Assembly (NCBI GenBank): GCA_044220545.1
Contig: JBGAQX010000026.1
Location: 1-63,266 of the forward strand
Reading direction: 5' to 3'
Length of the DNA: 63,266 nucleotides
Origin: Fen-999 sp044220545
GTDB lineage: Bacteria > Pseudomonadota > Gammaproteobacteria > Burkholderiales > Rhodocyclaceae
Part shown: in pieces, positions 17,428 to 26,253 of the stretch
Numbering within the stretch: position 1 is the first letter of the stretch
Layout: the number at the start of each line of letters is the position of its first letter
Notes under the pieces: generated by a model
Database searches by the model: none
Told to the model about the DNA's origin: nothing
Seen by the model: only the letters and a program-made list of their open reading frames with translations
Made by a program: the position numbers and the translations under genes

Positions 17428-18561
17428 TCAGGCCGACAACCGTGCCAACCAGTCGGCCGCGCGCTCGACGGCCACTCGGCCGCGTTGCTCCGGTTGGCGC
17501 AAGTGGCGCACCAGCAGCGCCGCGCCCGCTTCGGGGAAACGCGCAGCAACAGAGGCCAGATAGGGCGGCACGCCTGGATCGCTCAGCTTGCATTCCGCAA
17601 ACCCGAGCGGCTCGCCGTTTTCGCAGAGCACGAAATCGATCTCTCGCCCTTCCTTGTCCCGCACATAGCTCAAGCTCATGTCGCGCCCCGCGGAATCCTG
17701 GAGGAACTGCGTGTGGCGCAGCAGCATCGCGGCACAAGCGTTCTCGAAGCGAATACCGTCGTCGCCGCCGACAAGCCCGATATCGTAGAAGTAGACCTTT
17801 GGTTCCTTGAGCAGGGCGCGGGCGATATTGCGATGGAATGGCCGCACGGTGAAGACGATGTGCAGCGCTTCGAGGATTTCCAGGTAACGCCCTAGCGTGG
17901 TCGGCGAGACTTGCAGATCTCTGGCCAGCGACGCCAGCGACAAGGGCGAGCCGACCCGCTGCCGCAGCATGTCGATGAAGACACGCATGGCGCGAATCTC
18001 GCCAATGCGGGAAAACTCGAGAATATCGTCGCGGATGGTGCCTTCGAGATAGAGTCGGCGCCAGCGCTCGGCGTCGGCTGCGTCCTCGGCCAGGAACGGT
18101 TCAGGGAAGCCGCCCCGCGCCAGCAGACGCGCCAGGGCTTCCTCGGCGGTCGCGCCCGAAACGGCCACCCACTCGGCCACCGTGATGGGATGCAGGCGCC
18201 AGGAAAAGTAACGACCGGCCAACGATTCGCCCGACTGGCGAAACGTATCGAGTCGGGCACTGCCGGTGACCAGCAAGGCCTGCCCGTCGGGGCGACCGTC
18301 GAAGACCCCCTTGAGCCAGGCCTTCCAGCCAGCCATCTTGTGCAGCTCGTCCAATACGATCAGCCTGGCGGCGGGTGACCAGCTTTGGGCGACGATCACC
18401 CCGCGGTCGGCCGCGACATCCCAGTTGAGGACCTGGGCGCCGGGCCATTCGGCCGCCAGAACCCGGGCCAACGTGGTCTTGCCGGCCTGACGCGGACCGG
18501 ACAGGAAAACCATTTTCCGGCCCAAATCGGCCCGAACAAAGCGGGCGAGCGCGCGTTCCAT
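17428..18561 (-). CDS. AAA-family ATPase with DUF4143 C-terminal domain
   Basis: A 377-residue soluble protein. The N-terminal AAA_14 domain has Walker A GPRQAGKTT (about 22-30), Walker B RLIVLDELHK (about 66-75) and a sensor-like LLVTGSARLD. The C-terminal DUF4143 half includes a winged-helix-like part (SLASLARDLQVSPTTLGRYLEIL) and a PD-(D/E)XK-like fold hint (EIDFVLCENGEPLGFAECK). This family is widespread, often mobile, and of unsettled function. Its start region is embedded in two inverted repeats sharing the ATGGAA core, which suggests autorepression. It borders a VapBC pair, forming a small accessory patch between dacB and ubiD. Confidence 0.88.
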   Translation of the reverse strand: MERALARFVRADLGRKMVFLSGPRQAGKTTLARVLAAEWPGAQVLNWDVAADRGVIVAQSWSPAARLIVLDELHKMAGWKAWLKGVFDGRPDGQALLVTGSARLDTFRQSGESLAGRYFSWRLHPITVAEWVAVSGATAEEALARLLARGGFPEPFLAEDAADAERWRRLYLEGTIRDDILEFSRIGEIRAMRVFIDMLRQRVGSPLSLASLARDLQVSPTTLGRYLEILEALHIVFTVRPFHRNIARALLKEPKVYFYDIGLVGGDDGIRFENACAAMLLRHTQFLQDSAGRDMSLSYVRDKEGREIDFVLCENGEPLGFAECKLSDPGVPPYLASVAARFPEAGAALLVRHLRQPEQRGRVAVERAADWLARLSA

Positions 18562-18625
18562 TCGACAATTTTGCAGCCGAATGGAAAATAGTCAAGACTT
18601 TCTTCCATTTGTATGGAAGAAAGTC
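18556..18625. promoter_or_regulatory. Two nested palindromes with four ATGGAA half-sites at the ATPase start
   Basis: The first inverted repeat is TTCCATTCG (18556-18564) with CGAATGGAA (18578-18586), spanning the ATPase start codon. The second is a perfect 13-bp repeat GACTTTCTTCCAT (18596-18608) with ATGGAAGAAAGTC (18613-18625) around a 4-base loop. All four arms contain TTCCAT or its complement, so the region looks like a tandem operator. A hairpin role in the mRNA is the alternative for the second repeat. Confidence 0.7.
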
Positions 18626-18642
18626 ATATCACACCGCGCGCC

Positions 18643-19047
18643 TCAAGTCATGGGCAAGGCCTTGCGGTCCAGCAGTACCAGCCAACCGCGGATGACCCGG
18701 TACAGCAACCAAACGCCGAGCACGCCGATCATCAGCCAGGCGACGGGAATGCCGATGATGGTGAGCACGAGCAGCCCGGCCACCAGCGCCCAGAGCACCG
18801 CCCACCAGAAGGTGCGCAACTGCCAGCGCCAATGGCTCTCCAGCCAGGTGCCGGTCGCCTCGCCGCGCTTCACGTAGTTGATCAGCACGGCGATGATCGA
18901 CGGCCAGCCAAAGATGAAGCTGCCGACGATGGTGGCGGCGCCGATCACACCGCCGGCGGCGGAAATGGCATGCAGCGCGTACGCCACATGACACCAGGCG
19001 CGTGAGCCTTCGATGCGATCGTCGGCGGGGATGACTTCGTAATCCAT
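18643..19047 (-). CDS. DUF4870-like membrane protein
   Basis: A 134-residue inner-membrane protein starting MDYEVIPADDRIEGSRAW. Three to four hydrophobic segments (about 18-40, 43-58, 78-100, 102-120) and the pattern YVKRGEATGTWLESHWRWQLRTFWW are as in DUF4870 family members. Function unknown. Its start lies 2 bases from the end of the PIN-domain toxin gene upstream on the same strand, so it may be carried on the vapBC transcript. It ends just upstream of the ATPase operator. Confidence 0.75.
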   Translation of the reverse strand: MDYEVIPADDRIEGSRAWCHVAYALHAISAAGGVIGAATIVGSFIFGWPSIIAVLINYVKRGEATGTWLESHWRWQLRTFWWAVLWALVAGLLVLTIIGIPVAWLMIGVLGVWLLYRVIRGWLVLLDRKALPMT

Positions 19048-19049
19048 AT

Positions 19050-19457
19050 TCACTCCTTGTCGGGGCAAATCAGTTTCAGCCCCGGAAAATAGTTGCGATA
19101 GCGCCGCGGGTCGCGGGTCAGCAAAGCCATGCCGGCGACGGCGGCATGCGCGCCAATGAAGAAATCCGGCAACACGCCGGTCTTGCCGCCCCCGCGCCGC
19201 CGGTAACGCTGGAACACCTTGCCGGCCAGGAATAGCGCTTCGCGTGGCAGGGGGTCGATGTCGATATCGATCAGCGACAGCACGGCATCCAACTCCTCGA
19301 TGCGCACATAGCCTACGGAAAGCTCGGCATAGACCACCGGATCGATCGCCAGCTTGTCGCGCTTGGCCGCCTGATCGAGCCGCGCCAGCGACCACTCCGC
19401 CCAGACGGGATCGTCCGTGGCGACATCGAGCAGCACGTTGGTATCGACCAGGATCAC
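19050..19457 (-). CDS. vapC: PIN-domain ribonuclease toxin, VapC-type
   Basis: A 135-residue PIN-domain protein. It has the acidic residues of the family: D5 in ILVDTNVLLD, E44 in VVYAELSVGY, D97 in GVLPDFFIGAHA, and a terminal RDPRRYRNYFPGL stretch. It is predicted to be a Mg2+-dependent RNase that blocks translation when free of antitoxin. The ATG overlaps the antitoxin stop by 4 bases, the usual toxin-antitoxin arrangement. Confidence 0.9.
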   Translation of the reverse strand: MILVDTNVLLDVATDDPVWAEWSLARLDQAAKRDKLAIDPVVYAELSVGYVRIEELDAVLSLIDIDIDPLPREALFLAGKVFQRYRRRGGGKTGVLPDFFIGAHAAVAGMALLTRDPRRYRNYFPGLKLICPDKE

Positions 19458-19696
19458 CGCTCGCCGCGCGTCAAGGCCATGATCTGCTCGGTGCTCAAGC
19501 GCGCGGTGGCGCTACCGCGCAGGGCGGCAAAACGCGAGGGCGTCTTGCCACCTTTCCGGACTTCGCAATTTACCAAGCGTACCCCACCATCCCCGGCCGG
19601 CAGGAAATCGACACGACTGCCGGGGCCAATGCGCAGCAGATCGCGTATCGGCTTGGGAATGGTGGCCTGCCCCTTCTGCGTCACGACGGTGCTCAT
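19454..19696 (-). CDS. vapB: AbrB/SpoVT-type antitoxin, VapB-type
   Basis: An 80-residue antitoxin. The N-terminal swapped-hairpin DNA-binding domain reads VVTQKGQATIPKPIRDLLRIGPGSRVDF (about 4-31), typical of AbrB/MazE-like antitoxins; the C-terminal part (LSTEQIMALTRGER) would wrap the toxin. It is first gene of the pair and probably represses its own promoter; an imperfect inverted repeat overlaps its start codon. Confidence 0.9.
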   Translation of the reverse strand: MSTVVTQKGQATIPKPIRDLLRIGPGSRVDFLPAGDGGVRLVNCEVRKGGKTPSRFAALRGSATARLSTEQIMALTRGER

Positions 19697-19728
19697 GGTA
19701 ATACCTCACAAAAAAACGGTAATGCCAT
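19695..19728. promoter_or_regulatory. Imperfect inverted repeat at the vapB start
   Basis: ATGGTAATACC (19695-19705) and GGTAATGCCAT (19718-19728) form an 11-bp inverted repeat with two mismatches around a 12-base A-rich centre, overlapping the vapB initiation codon. It is a plausible operator for the VapBC complex. Confidence 0.45.
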
Positions 19729-19765
19729 TCTAGTTGCCGGCGTGACCGATGTCACTGCGCACAAT

Positions 19766-21232
19766 TCATCGGAGACCGAGGGAACCCCAGAGCGCATCCA
19801 CCCGCCGCTTGACCTCGTCGGTCATGGCGATCGGCCGGCCCCACTCCCGGCTGGTCTCTCCGGGCCACTTGTTGGTGGCGTCGATGCCCATCTTGCTGCC
19901 CAGCCCCGCGACCGGCGAGGCGAAGTCGAGATAGTCGATGGGCGTGTTCTCGGCGATGACCGTGTCCCGCGCGGCGTCGACGCGCGTGGTCAGCGCCCAG
20001 ACGACTTCCTTCCAGTCGCGGATGTTCACATCGTCGTCGGTGACGATGATGAACTTGGTGTACATGAACTGGCGCAGGAAACTCCAGATGCCGAACATCA
20101 CGCGCTTGGCGTGGCCCGGGTACTGCTTCTTCATGCTCACCACGGCCAGGCGATACGAGCAGCCTTCCGGCGGCAGGTGGAAGTCGGCGATCTCCGGGAA
20201 CTGCTTCTGCAAGAGCGGCACGAAGACTTCGTTGAGCGCCACGCCGAGCATGGCCGGCTCGTCGGGCGGCTTGCCGGTGTAGGTCGAGTGGTAGATCGGG
20301 TCGCGGCGCATGGTCATGCGCTCGATGGTGAAGACCGGGAACTCGGCTTGCTCGTTGTAGTAGCCGGTGTGGTCGCCGTAAGGACCTTCCAGCGCCGTCT
20401 CGCCAGGATGGATCACCCCCTCGAGCACGATCTCCGCCGAGGCGGGCACTTGCAGGTCCGGCCCGAGGCACTTGATGACCTCGGTCTTGCCGCCGCGCAG
20501 CAGGCCGGCGAACTGGTATTCGGAGAGCGAGTCGGGCACCGGCGTCACCGCGCCGAGGATGGTCGCCGGGTCGGCCCCGAGCGCCACGGCGACCGGGAAA
20601 GGCCGCCCCGGGTTCTTCTCGCCGTGGTCGCGGAAATCGAGCGCGCCGCCCCGATGCGCCAGCCAGCGCATGATCACCTTGTTCGGCGCGATCACCTGCT
20701 GGCGGTAGATGCCGAGATTCTGGCGCGGTTTGTTCGGCCCGCGCGTCACCGTCAGGCCCCAGGTGATCAGGGGCGCCACGTCGCCGGGCCAGCAGGTCTG
20801 GATCGGCAGGCGTGCCAGGTCGACCTCCTTGCCCTCCCACACCACCTCCTGGCAAGGCGCGGACGACAACACCTTCGGCGCCATGTTCAGCACCTGTTTC
20901 AATACCGGCAGTTTGTCCCAGGCGTCCTTGAGCCCGCGCGGCGGCTCCGGCTCCTTGAGGTAGGCGAGCAGGCGGCCCACTTCGCGCAGGGCGGCGACGT
21001 CCTCCTCGCCCATGCCCATCGCCACGCGCTTCGCCGTGCCGAACAGATTGGCCAGCACGGGCATGGACGAGCCCTTCGGTTTCTCGAACAGCAGCGCCGG
21101 CCCGCCGGCGCGCAGCACGCGGTCGCAGATCTCGGTCATTTCGAGCTTCGGGTCAACCTCCACCGAAATACGCTTCAATTCGCCACGCTTTTCCAACTGG
21201 GCCAGAAAGTCGCGCAGGTCGTGGTATTTCAT
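19766..21232 (-). CDS. ubiD: UbiD-family 3-octaprenyl-4-hydroxybenzoate decarboxylase
   Basis: A 488-residue prenylated-FMN-dependent decarboxylase of ubiquinone biosynthesis, acting after UbiA. It begins MKYHDLRDFLAQLEKRGELKRI and keeps family blocks such as RQNLGIYRQQVIAPNKVIMRW (prFMN/Mn region) and LEGPYGDHTGYYNE carrying catalytic acidic residues. Length matches E. coli UbiD (497). Its ATG overlaps the ubiA stop by four bases, so the two pathway neighbours are coupled. Confidence 0.95.
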   Translation of the reverse strand: MKYHDLRDFLAQLEKRGELKRISVEVDPKLEMTEICDRVLRAGGPALLFEKPKGSSMPVLANLFGTAKRVAMGMGEEDVAALREVGRLLAYLKEPEPPRGLKDAWDKLPVLKQVLNMAPKVLSSAPCQEVVWEGKEVDLARLPIQTCWPGDVAPLITWGLTVTRGPNKPRQNLGIYRQQVIAPNKVIMRWLAHRGGALDFRDHGEKNPGRPFPVAVALGADPATILGAVTPVPDSLSEYQFAGLLRGGKTEVIKCLGPDLQVPASAEIVLEGVIHPGETALEGPYGDHTGYYNEQAEFPVFTIERMTMRRDPIYHSTYTGKPPDEPAMLGVALNEVFVPLLQKQFPEIADFHLPPEGCSYRLAVVSMKKQYPGHAKRVMFGIWSFLRQFMYTKFIIVTDDDVNIRDWKEVVWALTTRVDAARDTVIAENTPIDYLDFASPVAGLGSKMGIDATNKWPGETSREWGRPIAMTDEVKRRVDALWGSLGLR

Positions 21233-22110
21233 AACAGGGGCCCGATGTTGAGTTCGGCGACGATGCCGGCGAACACGGCCGCGCCCAGCCAGTTGTTGTG
21301 CCGGAAGGCCTTGAAGCAGGCCATGCGCTCCCGGCCGCGGATCAGGGTCCAGTGATACAGCGCAATAGCCATGGCGACGCCAAGGCCCCCGAAGTAGAAG
21401 GCGCCGTAACCAAGTTGCGTGCCGACCCAGGCAAGGATGGCGATGGCGACACCGTAGCTGAGCATGACCGCCACGACGTCGAACCGGCCGAAGGTGATAG
21501 CCGACGTCTTGATGCCGATGCGCAGGTCGTCCTCCCGGTCCACCATCGCGTACTCGGTGTCGTAGGCGATGGCCCAGAAGATGTTGGCCAGCAGCAGCCA
21601 CCAGGCGAGCGGCGGCACGGTGTCCTGGATGGCGGCATAGGCCATCGGTATGCCGAAGCCGAAGGCCACCCCCAGGTAGGCCTGGGGAATGGCGAAGAAG
21701 CGCTTGGTGAAGGGATAGCTGCCGGCCAGGAATACCGCCACCAGCGCCAGCGCCCACACCAGTCCGGACAAGGGCAGGATCAGCAGCGCCGCGCAAGCGG
21801 TCAGCGCCAGCGCCAGCAACAGCGACTCGCGCACACTCACCTTGCCGGCCGTCAGCGGACGGTCCCTGGTGCGCTCGACGTGGCGGTCGAAGTCGCGGTC
21901 GGCGATGTCGTTGACCACGCAACCGGCGGAACGCATCAGCACGGTGCCGAGCACGAATATCCAGGCGAGCAGCCAGCCCGGCTGGCCGGCCGAGGCCAGC
22001 CACAGGGCCCACAGCGTCGGCCAGAGCAGCAGCAGGATGCCGATCGGCTTGTCCAGCCGCATCAGGCGTTCGTAGAGATCGAGTCGTTCCTTGATCGTCG
22101 TGAAGTTCAT
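21229..22110 (-). CDS. ubiA: 4-hydroxybenzoate polyprenyltransferase UbiA
   Basis: Integral membrane prenyltransferase of 293 residues that attaches the polyprenyl chain to 4-hydroxybenzoate. The two Mg2+/diphosphate-binding Asp motifs are present: NDIADRDFDRHVERTRDRPL (about 67-86) and DTEYAMVDREDDLRIGIKT (about 181-199). Around eight to nine membrane spans. It lies upstream of ubiD with a 4-base overlap; ispB, which makes the prenyl donor, is at 57171. Confidence 0.96.
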   Translation of the reverse strand: MNFTTIKERLDLYERLMRLDKPIGILLLLWPTLWALWLASAGQPGWLLAWIFVLGTVLMRSAGCVVNDIADRDFDRHVERTRDRPLTAGKVSVRESLLLALALTACAALLILPLSGLVWALALVAVFLAGSYPFTKRFFAIPQAYLGVAFGFGIPMAYAAIQDTVPPLAWWLLLANIFWAIAYDTEYAMVDREDDLRIGIKTSAITFGRFDVVAVMLSYGVAIAILAWVGTQLGYGAFYFGGLGVAMAIALYHWTLIRGRERMACFKAFRHNNWLGAAVFAGIVAELNIGPLL

Positions 22111-22168
22111 GCCGAGATTCTACTCATGCCCATGGTCGGCCACGGCGGCGCACGGTGGCCACCCCGAG

Positions 22169-23494
22169 TCACATCGCCGCCTTGGCCGCCATGTGCTGCC
22201 GATAGAGCAACAGATATTGCTCGTCGGTCCTTTTCAGACGTTCGGCCGCCAGGCGGAAAAAGATGCGCAGCATCTTGGTCTGCAATTCCGGCGAGAGCTT
22301 TTCCAGCGCCGCGTAGGGCCACTTGCCGATCGTCGCCGGCGTTTCCGCGATCACCGTCGCCGCGCGCGCGCTCGGCTCCTTCTCCGAGAAGGCCAGTTCC
22401 CCGATCAGTGTGCCGGCCGGCATCAGGCCGAGCAGCTTGCCGCGCTGGTTCACCTTGGCTTCGCCGTCGAGCAGGATGTAGCAGGACTTGGCCAGGCCGC
22501 CTTCCCGCATCAAGGTAGTGCCGCGCGGCACGTCGTACCAGCGGGAAATGCGCAGCAGTTCCCAGATCTGGGCGTCGTTGAGGTCTTCGAGCAGGGGCAG
22601 TTGGCGCAAGCGTTCATACAGTTCGGCGCGCGCCGGCTTGTGGCCGGTGTGACCGCTGGCGACCACCGGCCGCAGGCGCGGCAACAGCGCCGTCAGCGCC
22701 TTGAGGACTTCGCGCCAGTTCTGGAAACGCGCCTCGGGAGCGCACGCCAGCATGCGATCGACCAGACCGTCGAGCGCCGCCGGCAGATCGGGACGCAGGG
22801 CGCTGGGCGCCGGCCGCGCGCCGTTGATGATCGCGTACATCAGCGCCCCCGGACTATCCGCCTCGAAGGGCAGCCGCCCGGTAAGCAGGCTGAACAGCAC
22901 CACGCCCAGCGCATAGATGTCCGCCTGGGGTGTCACCACGTGCCGGAACAGTTCGGGCGACATGTAGGCCAGCGAGCCGATGTCCATGACCTGCGTCGAA
23001 TCGCCGCGCGTCCAGTAGGCGGCGCCGAAGTCGCACACCTTGGCCTCGCCGACCCCGACGTATTGCAGGTTGGCCGGCTTGATGTCGCGGTGGATGACGC
23101 CGTTGCGGCCGGCGTAGTCGAGCGCGCTGGCGCACTTGAAGATGATTTCGATGACTTCCTGCACCGGCTTGAGACGATCCGCCCGGGCGAACGGCTCCAG
23201 CGTGCCATTGGGCAGGTACTCCATGACCAGCCAGGCGCTCTCCGGAGCGATGCCGGCGTCGAACACCTCGACGATGTAAGGGTGCTTGAGGCTGCCGGCC
23301 AGGCGGACCTCGTTCAGCCAGGCCTTGCGGGTCGGCGCGTTGTCCGAGGCCTCGGCAAAGATGTGCGTGTGGGCCACCTTGATGGCGACCTGGCGCTGGT
23401 TGTAGTTGTCCTGACCGAGATACACCACCCCGGTGGCGCCACGCCCCAACTCGCCCTGTATGTCATAGCGGTCTTGCAGTCCGGCGGGGATCAT
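22169..23494 (-). CDS. Serine/threonine protein kinase fused to a cyclic-nucleotide-binding domain
   Basis: A 441-residue cytoplasmic Hanks-type kinase. Kinase domain about 8-265: glycine loop GRGATGVVYLG, ATP lysine in VAIKVAH, catalytic HRDIKPANLQ, metal-binding DFGAAYW and MSPELF, all intact. The C-terminal cNMP-binding domain is about 300-425, with the phosphate-binding-cassette-like GELAFSEKEPSARAATVIAET, close to the CAP/PKA pattern including the conserved Arg. No membrane anchor or PASTA repeats. The fusion suggests kinase output gated by a cyclic nucleotide or other ligand (inference). It lies between the DUF2339 gene and ubiA, with gaps of about 55 bases, probably one transcript. Confidence 0.92.
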   Translation of the reverse strand: MIPAGLQDRYDIQGELGRGATGVVYLGQDNYNQRQVAIKVAHTHIFAEASDNAPTRKAWLNEVRLAGSLKHPYIVEVFDAGIAPESAWLVMEYLPNGTLEPFARADRLKPVQEVIEIIFKCASALDYAGRNGVIHRDIKPANLQYVGVGEAKVCDFGAAYWTRGDSTQVMDIGSLAYMSPELFRHVVTPQADIYALGVVLFSLLTGRLPFEADSPGALMYAIINGARPAPSALRPDLPAALDGLVDRMLACAPEARFQNWREVLKALTALLPRLRPVVASGHTGHKPARAELYERLRQLPLLEDLNDAQIWELLRISRWYDVPRGTTLMREGGLAKSCYILLDGEAKVNQRGKLLGLMPAGTLIGELAFSEKEPSARAATVIAETPATIGKWPYAALEKLSPELQTKMLRIFFRLAAERLKRTDEQYLLLYRQHMAAKAAM

Positions 23495-23549
23495 CGAAGA
23501 TTCTCTCGCGACGACGCCAGTGGTCGCGGCAGCGGACCTTGGAGGATGT

Positions 23550-26237
23550 TCATGGCGCGATTTTACCCGCTGGCTCCCGCGGCGGCAGCGGGGCGAAGTA
23601 ACCGGCCGCCAGCACCAGCAGCGCCACGCCGAGCAAGGTGGCGGTCCAGATCAGCGTACCGGCGCCGGCCGCATCCACCAACAGCAGTTTGACACCGACC
23701 ACCGCCAGGAGGCCGAAGCCGCCGTACCAGATGTGCCTCGACGTCCGGCGCGTCGCGACCATCATGGCGACGATGGCCAGCCCGGTCCACAACAGGGTGA
23801 CCAGTGCCTGACAGAGCCGGGAGTCGACCAGGTGGCCGATCTCGAAAGGCACGCCGCCCCAATGGTGGGCAACACGGGCGGCCAGGGTCGTCAGCCAGAC
23901 GAAGCCCAGCAGGCCGGCGATGCCGACGACGTATGAACGGCGCCGGGCCTCGGCCGAGCCCGCGCGCAGGAAGGCATGAATGGCGGCCAACTGGGCCAGG
24001 TCGAAGAAGTTGAGCACCGGCAGATAGGGCAGGCCGGAACCGCCGCCGGCATGGTGCAGGTTTGCCGCCACGGACCAGAAGGCGATGCCCGCCAGGGGCG
24101 GCAGGGCGCCGAGCTCCAGATAGCCCCCGGCGGCGGATGCGAATGGCCACAGGCCGCGCCGCCGACCGAACAGCGCCAGGAGCATCGCCCCGGCCGGTAC
24201 CGCGCCCCAGGCCAACAATGGCCAGAGATCGACCCCCGGCGCCAGTCGCCCTGCCTGCCAGGCCAGTTCGGCCGGCACCGCCAGCAGCAGCAGCCACCAG
24301 GCGCCCAGGTGACGAACGGTGGCAAGGAAAGCGTCGCCGGCCCGCTCGTGGCGGGCGAGCAGCCAGCCATGCGCCGCCAGCGCCGCCGGCAGGGCCAGCG
24401 CCATGAGCCCGTCGAAGGGATGGCCGCCGCGCTCGACCACCAGCACGGCGGCCAGCCACAGGGCGGGCAGCAGCAGCAGCGCCGAGCGCCGAGCCTGGGG
24501 CCAGTCCCAGAGTGTGACCAGCCCTTCCAGGGCCATCACCGTGCCGGCGACGAACAGCAGGCCATAGGGCGCTTGCAGGGCATGAGGGGCGAACCGGCCG
24601 ACTTCCCCCAGGCCGGCACCCAGCCACCAGAGCAGGGCCCAGGCAAATGGCAAGGCGGCGGGCAGTCGCGCCGCGTCGCCGAGCGACCGCAGCACGCGCG
24701 CCGAGACGAAGCCGGCCGCCGCGACCAGGAACGCGCCCAGGATGGCGTCGTTGAACACCGGCCGGGCGTGCCCCAGAGCGTGCCAGCCAAGCAGCAGCGC
24801 AATGCCGGCCGCCAGTTGCATCAGCAGGCCCGTGGCCAAGGCCAGCGTCCGTCCCTGGCGCGCGCCGAACCAGAGCACCGCCGTGCCCTCGGCCGCCCAG
24901 AAGGCGGAGGTGACCTGGGCGTCGAAGGCCAGCGGCACCGATACGGTCAGCAGCGCGATGGCCAGACCCAGGTGGCTGCGTTCGAGCAGGCGCATTTCCG
25001 GCTCGGGCCGGCGGACCAGGGGCGCCCACAGGCCGAAGTAATAAACCGCGCCGACCAGAGCGCTCCAGGCCAGACCGTAGCGGCTTCCGACCATCAACTG
25101 GGCCTGAAGGAAGGCGCCGATCAGGGGCGTGCCGAACACCAGCATGCCGTCGCGCCAGCCGGCGAAACCCGGCGCCCGCAACAGGGCGGTGGCGACCGGC
25201 ATGGCCGAGTAGACGATCAGGAACAGCGCCAGGAAACCCTGGGTGACCGCGTAGTGCTCGGGCCGATAGCCGTCGATCGCCCAGGCCATGCCGACCGCCA
25301 GGGTGAGCACGAAGCCGGCGATGTTGAGCACCCGCCAGGCGCGGAACCAATCGACGGCCAGGATGAAGGCGTTCAACAAGGCAAAATACGAAAAGAGCGG
25401 CAGCGGGGTCTCGGCGCGGCCGCCGGCCAGCACGGGCGCGAGAAACGCGCCCGATATGCCGAGTACCGCCAGGGCCGGTCCGTCCTGCCGGGCCGCCAGC
25501 AGCACACAGGCGACGCCGAGGGCGGCGAAAGCCGAAAAGGCCGGCCCGGCGCCGATCATGGCGTAGCGGGCCAACATGAAGTAGGCCACCACGTATAGCA
25601 GCGCGAAGCCGCCACCCTGCGCCGCCAGGCCAAAGTCGCGCCGTGCGCCGTCGCGCACCTTGGCGTAGCCGAAGGCGATCAACCCGGCACCTCCGGCCGC
25701 CGCCAGGAACAGACGCAGCGACACCGGCATCAGGCCGTACTCGGCCGCCAGGCGCAGCGCCGAGGCGACGCCGAAAAACAGCAGAACCACCCCGACCTTG
25801 GCCAGCGGATTGCCCGCCAGCAGGCGGGACCACCAGGCCGGCGCGGCGCTCTCGTCCGGCGGCGCCATGACCAGCGGCGCATCGACCGTCACGGCCACCG
25901 GTGGCGGTTCCGCGGCGACCGGTGGCGCCGGTTCCGCGCCTGACTCCGGCACTGGCGCCTGGTCGGCATCGGCCGCCGGAGCGGCCAGGGGCGCGCCGCG
26001 CAGCCTGGCCAGTTCCCGCTCCTGCCGCTCGAATTCGCGGTACAGCCAATTGACCTTGGCATGGAGCGAGGCCACCTGCTCGCGCAGCGCCTTGTCCGTC
26101 TCGGCCGCGTTGGTCTTGGTCAGTTGCGCCAGCGCGGCGCCGAGCAGCGCTCCGGCCACGGCGCCGACCACCGCCCCCTCCCCGCCACCGACCACACCAC
26201 CAAGTGCCAGCCCCGCCACCAGACCGATCAGCCACAT
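23550..26237 (-). CDS. DUF2339 large polytopic membrane protein
   Basis: An 895-residue inner-membrane protein. It starts MWLIGLVAGLALGG with an N-terminal glycine-rich membrane helix, then a coiled stretch (about 45-85, REQVASLHAKVNWLYREFERQERELARL), a Pro/Ala linker, and about 20 or more membrane spans that fill residues 135-885. This matches the DUF2339 (COG5373) architecture. The function of the family is unknown. A longer frame upstream overlaps the neighbouring gene and was rejected. It sits 16 bases after the LplT-PlsC fusion and before the kinase gene. Confidence 0.9.
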   Translation of the reverse strand: MWLIGLVAGLALGGVVGGGEGAVVGAVAGALLGAALAQLTKTNAAETDKALREQVASLHAKVNWLYREFERQERELARLRGAPLAAPAADADQAPVPESGAEPAPPVAAEPPPVAVTVDAPLVMAPPDESAAPAWWSRLLAGNPLAKVGVVLLFFGVASALRLAAEYGLMPVSLRLFLAAAGGAGLIAFGYAKVRDGARRDFGLAAQGGGFALLYVVAYFMLARYAMIGAGPAFSAFAALGVACVLLAARQDGPALAVLGISGAFLAPVLAGGRAETPLPLFSYFALLNAFILAVDWFRAWRVLNIAGFVLTLAVGMAWAIDGYRPEHYAVTQGFLALFLIVYSAMPVATALLRAPGFAGWRDGMLVFGTPLIGAFLQAQLMVGSRYGLAWSALVGAVYYFGLWAPLVRRPEPEMRLLERSHLGLAIALLTVSVPLAFDAQVTSAFWAAEGTAVLWFGARQGRTLALATGLLMQLAAGIALLLGWHALGHARPVFNDAILGAFLVAAAGFVSARVLRSLGDAARLPAALPFAWALLWWLGAGLGEVGRFAPHALQAPYGLLFVAGTVMALEGLVTLWDWPQARRSALLLLPALWLAAVLVVERGGHPFDGLMALALPAALAAHGWLLARHERAGDAFLATVRHLGAWWLLLLAVPAELAWQAGRLAPGVDLWPLLAWGAVPAGAMLLALFGRRRGLWPFASAAGGYLELGALPPLAGIAFWSVAANLHHAGGGSGLPYLPVLNFFDLAQLAAIHAFLRAGSAEARRRSYVVGIAGLLGFVWLTTLAARVAHHWGGVPFEIGHLVDSRLCQALVTLLWTGLAIVAMMVATRRTSRHIWYGGFGLLAVVGVKLLLVDAAGAGTLIWTATLLGVALLVLAAGYFAPLPPREPAGKIAP

Positions 26238-26253
26238 GCCCGCATCCCCCCGA

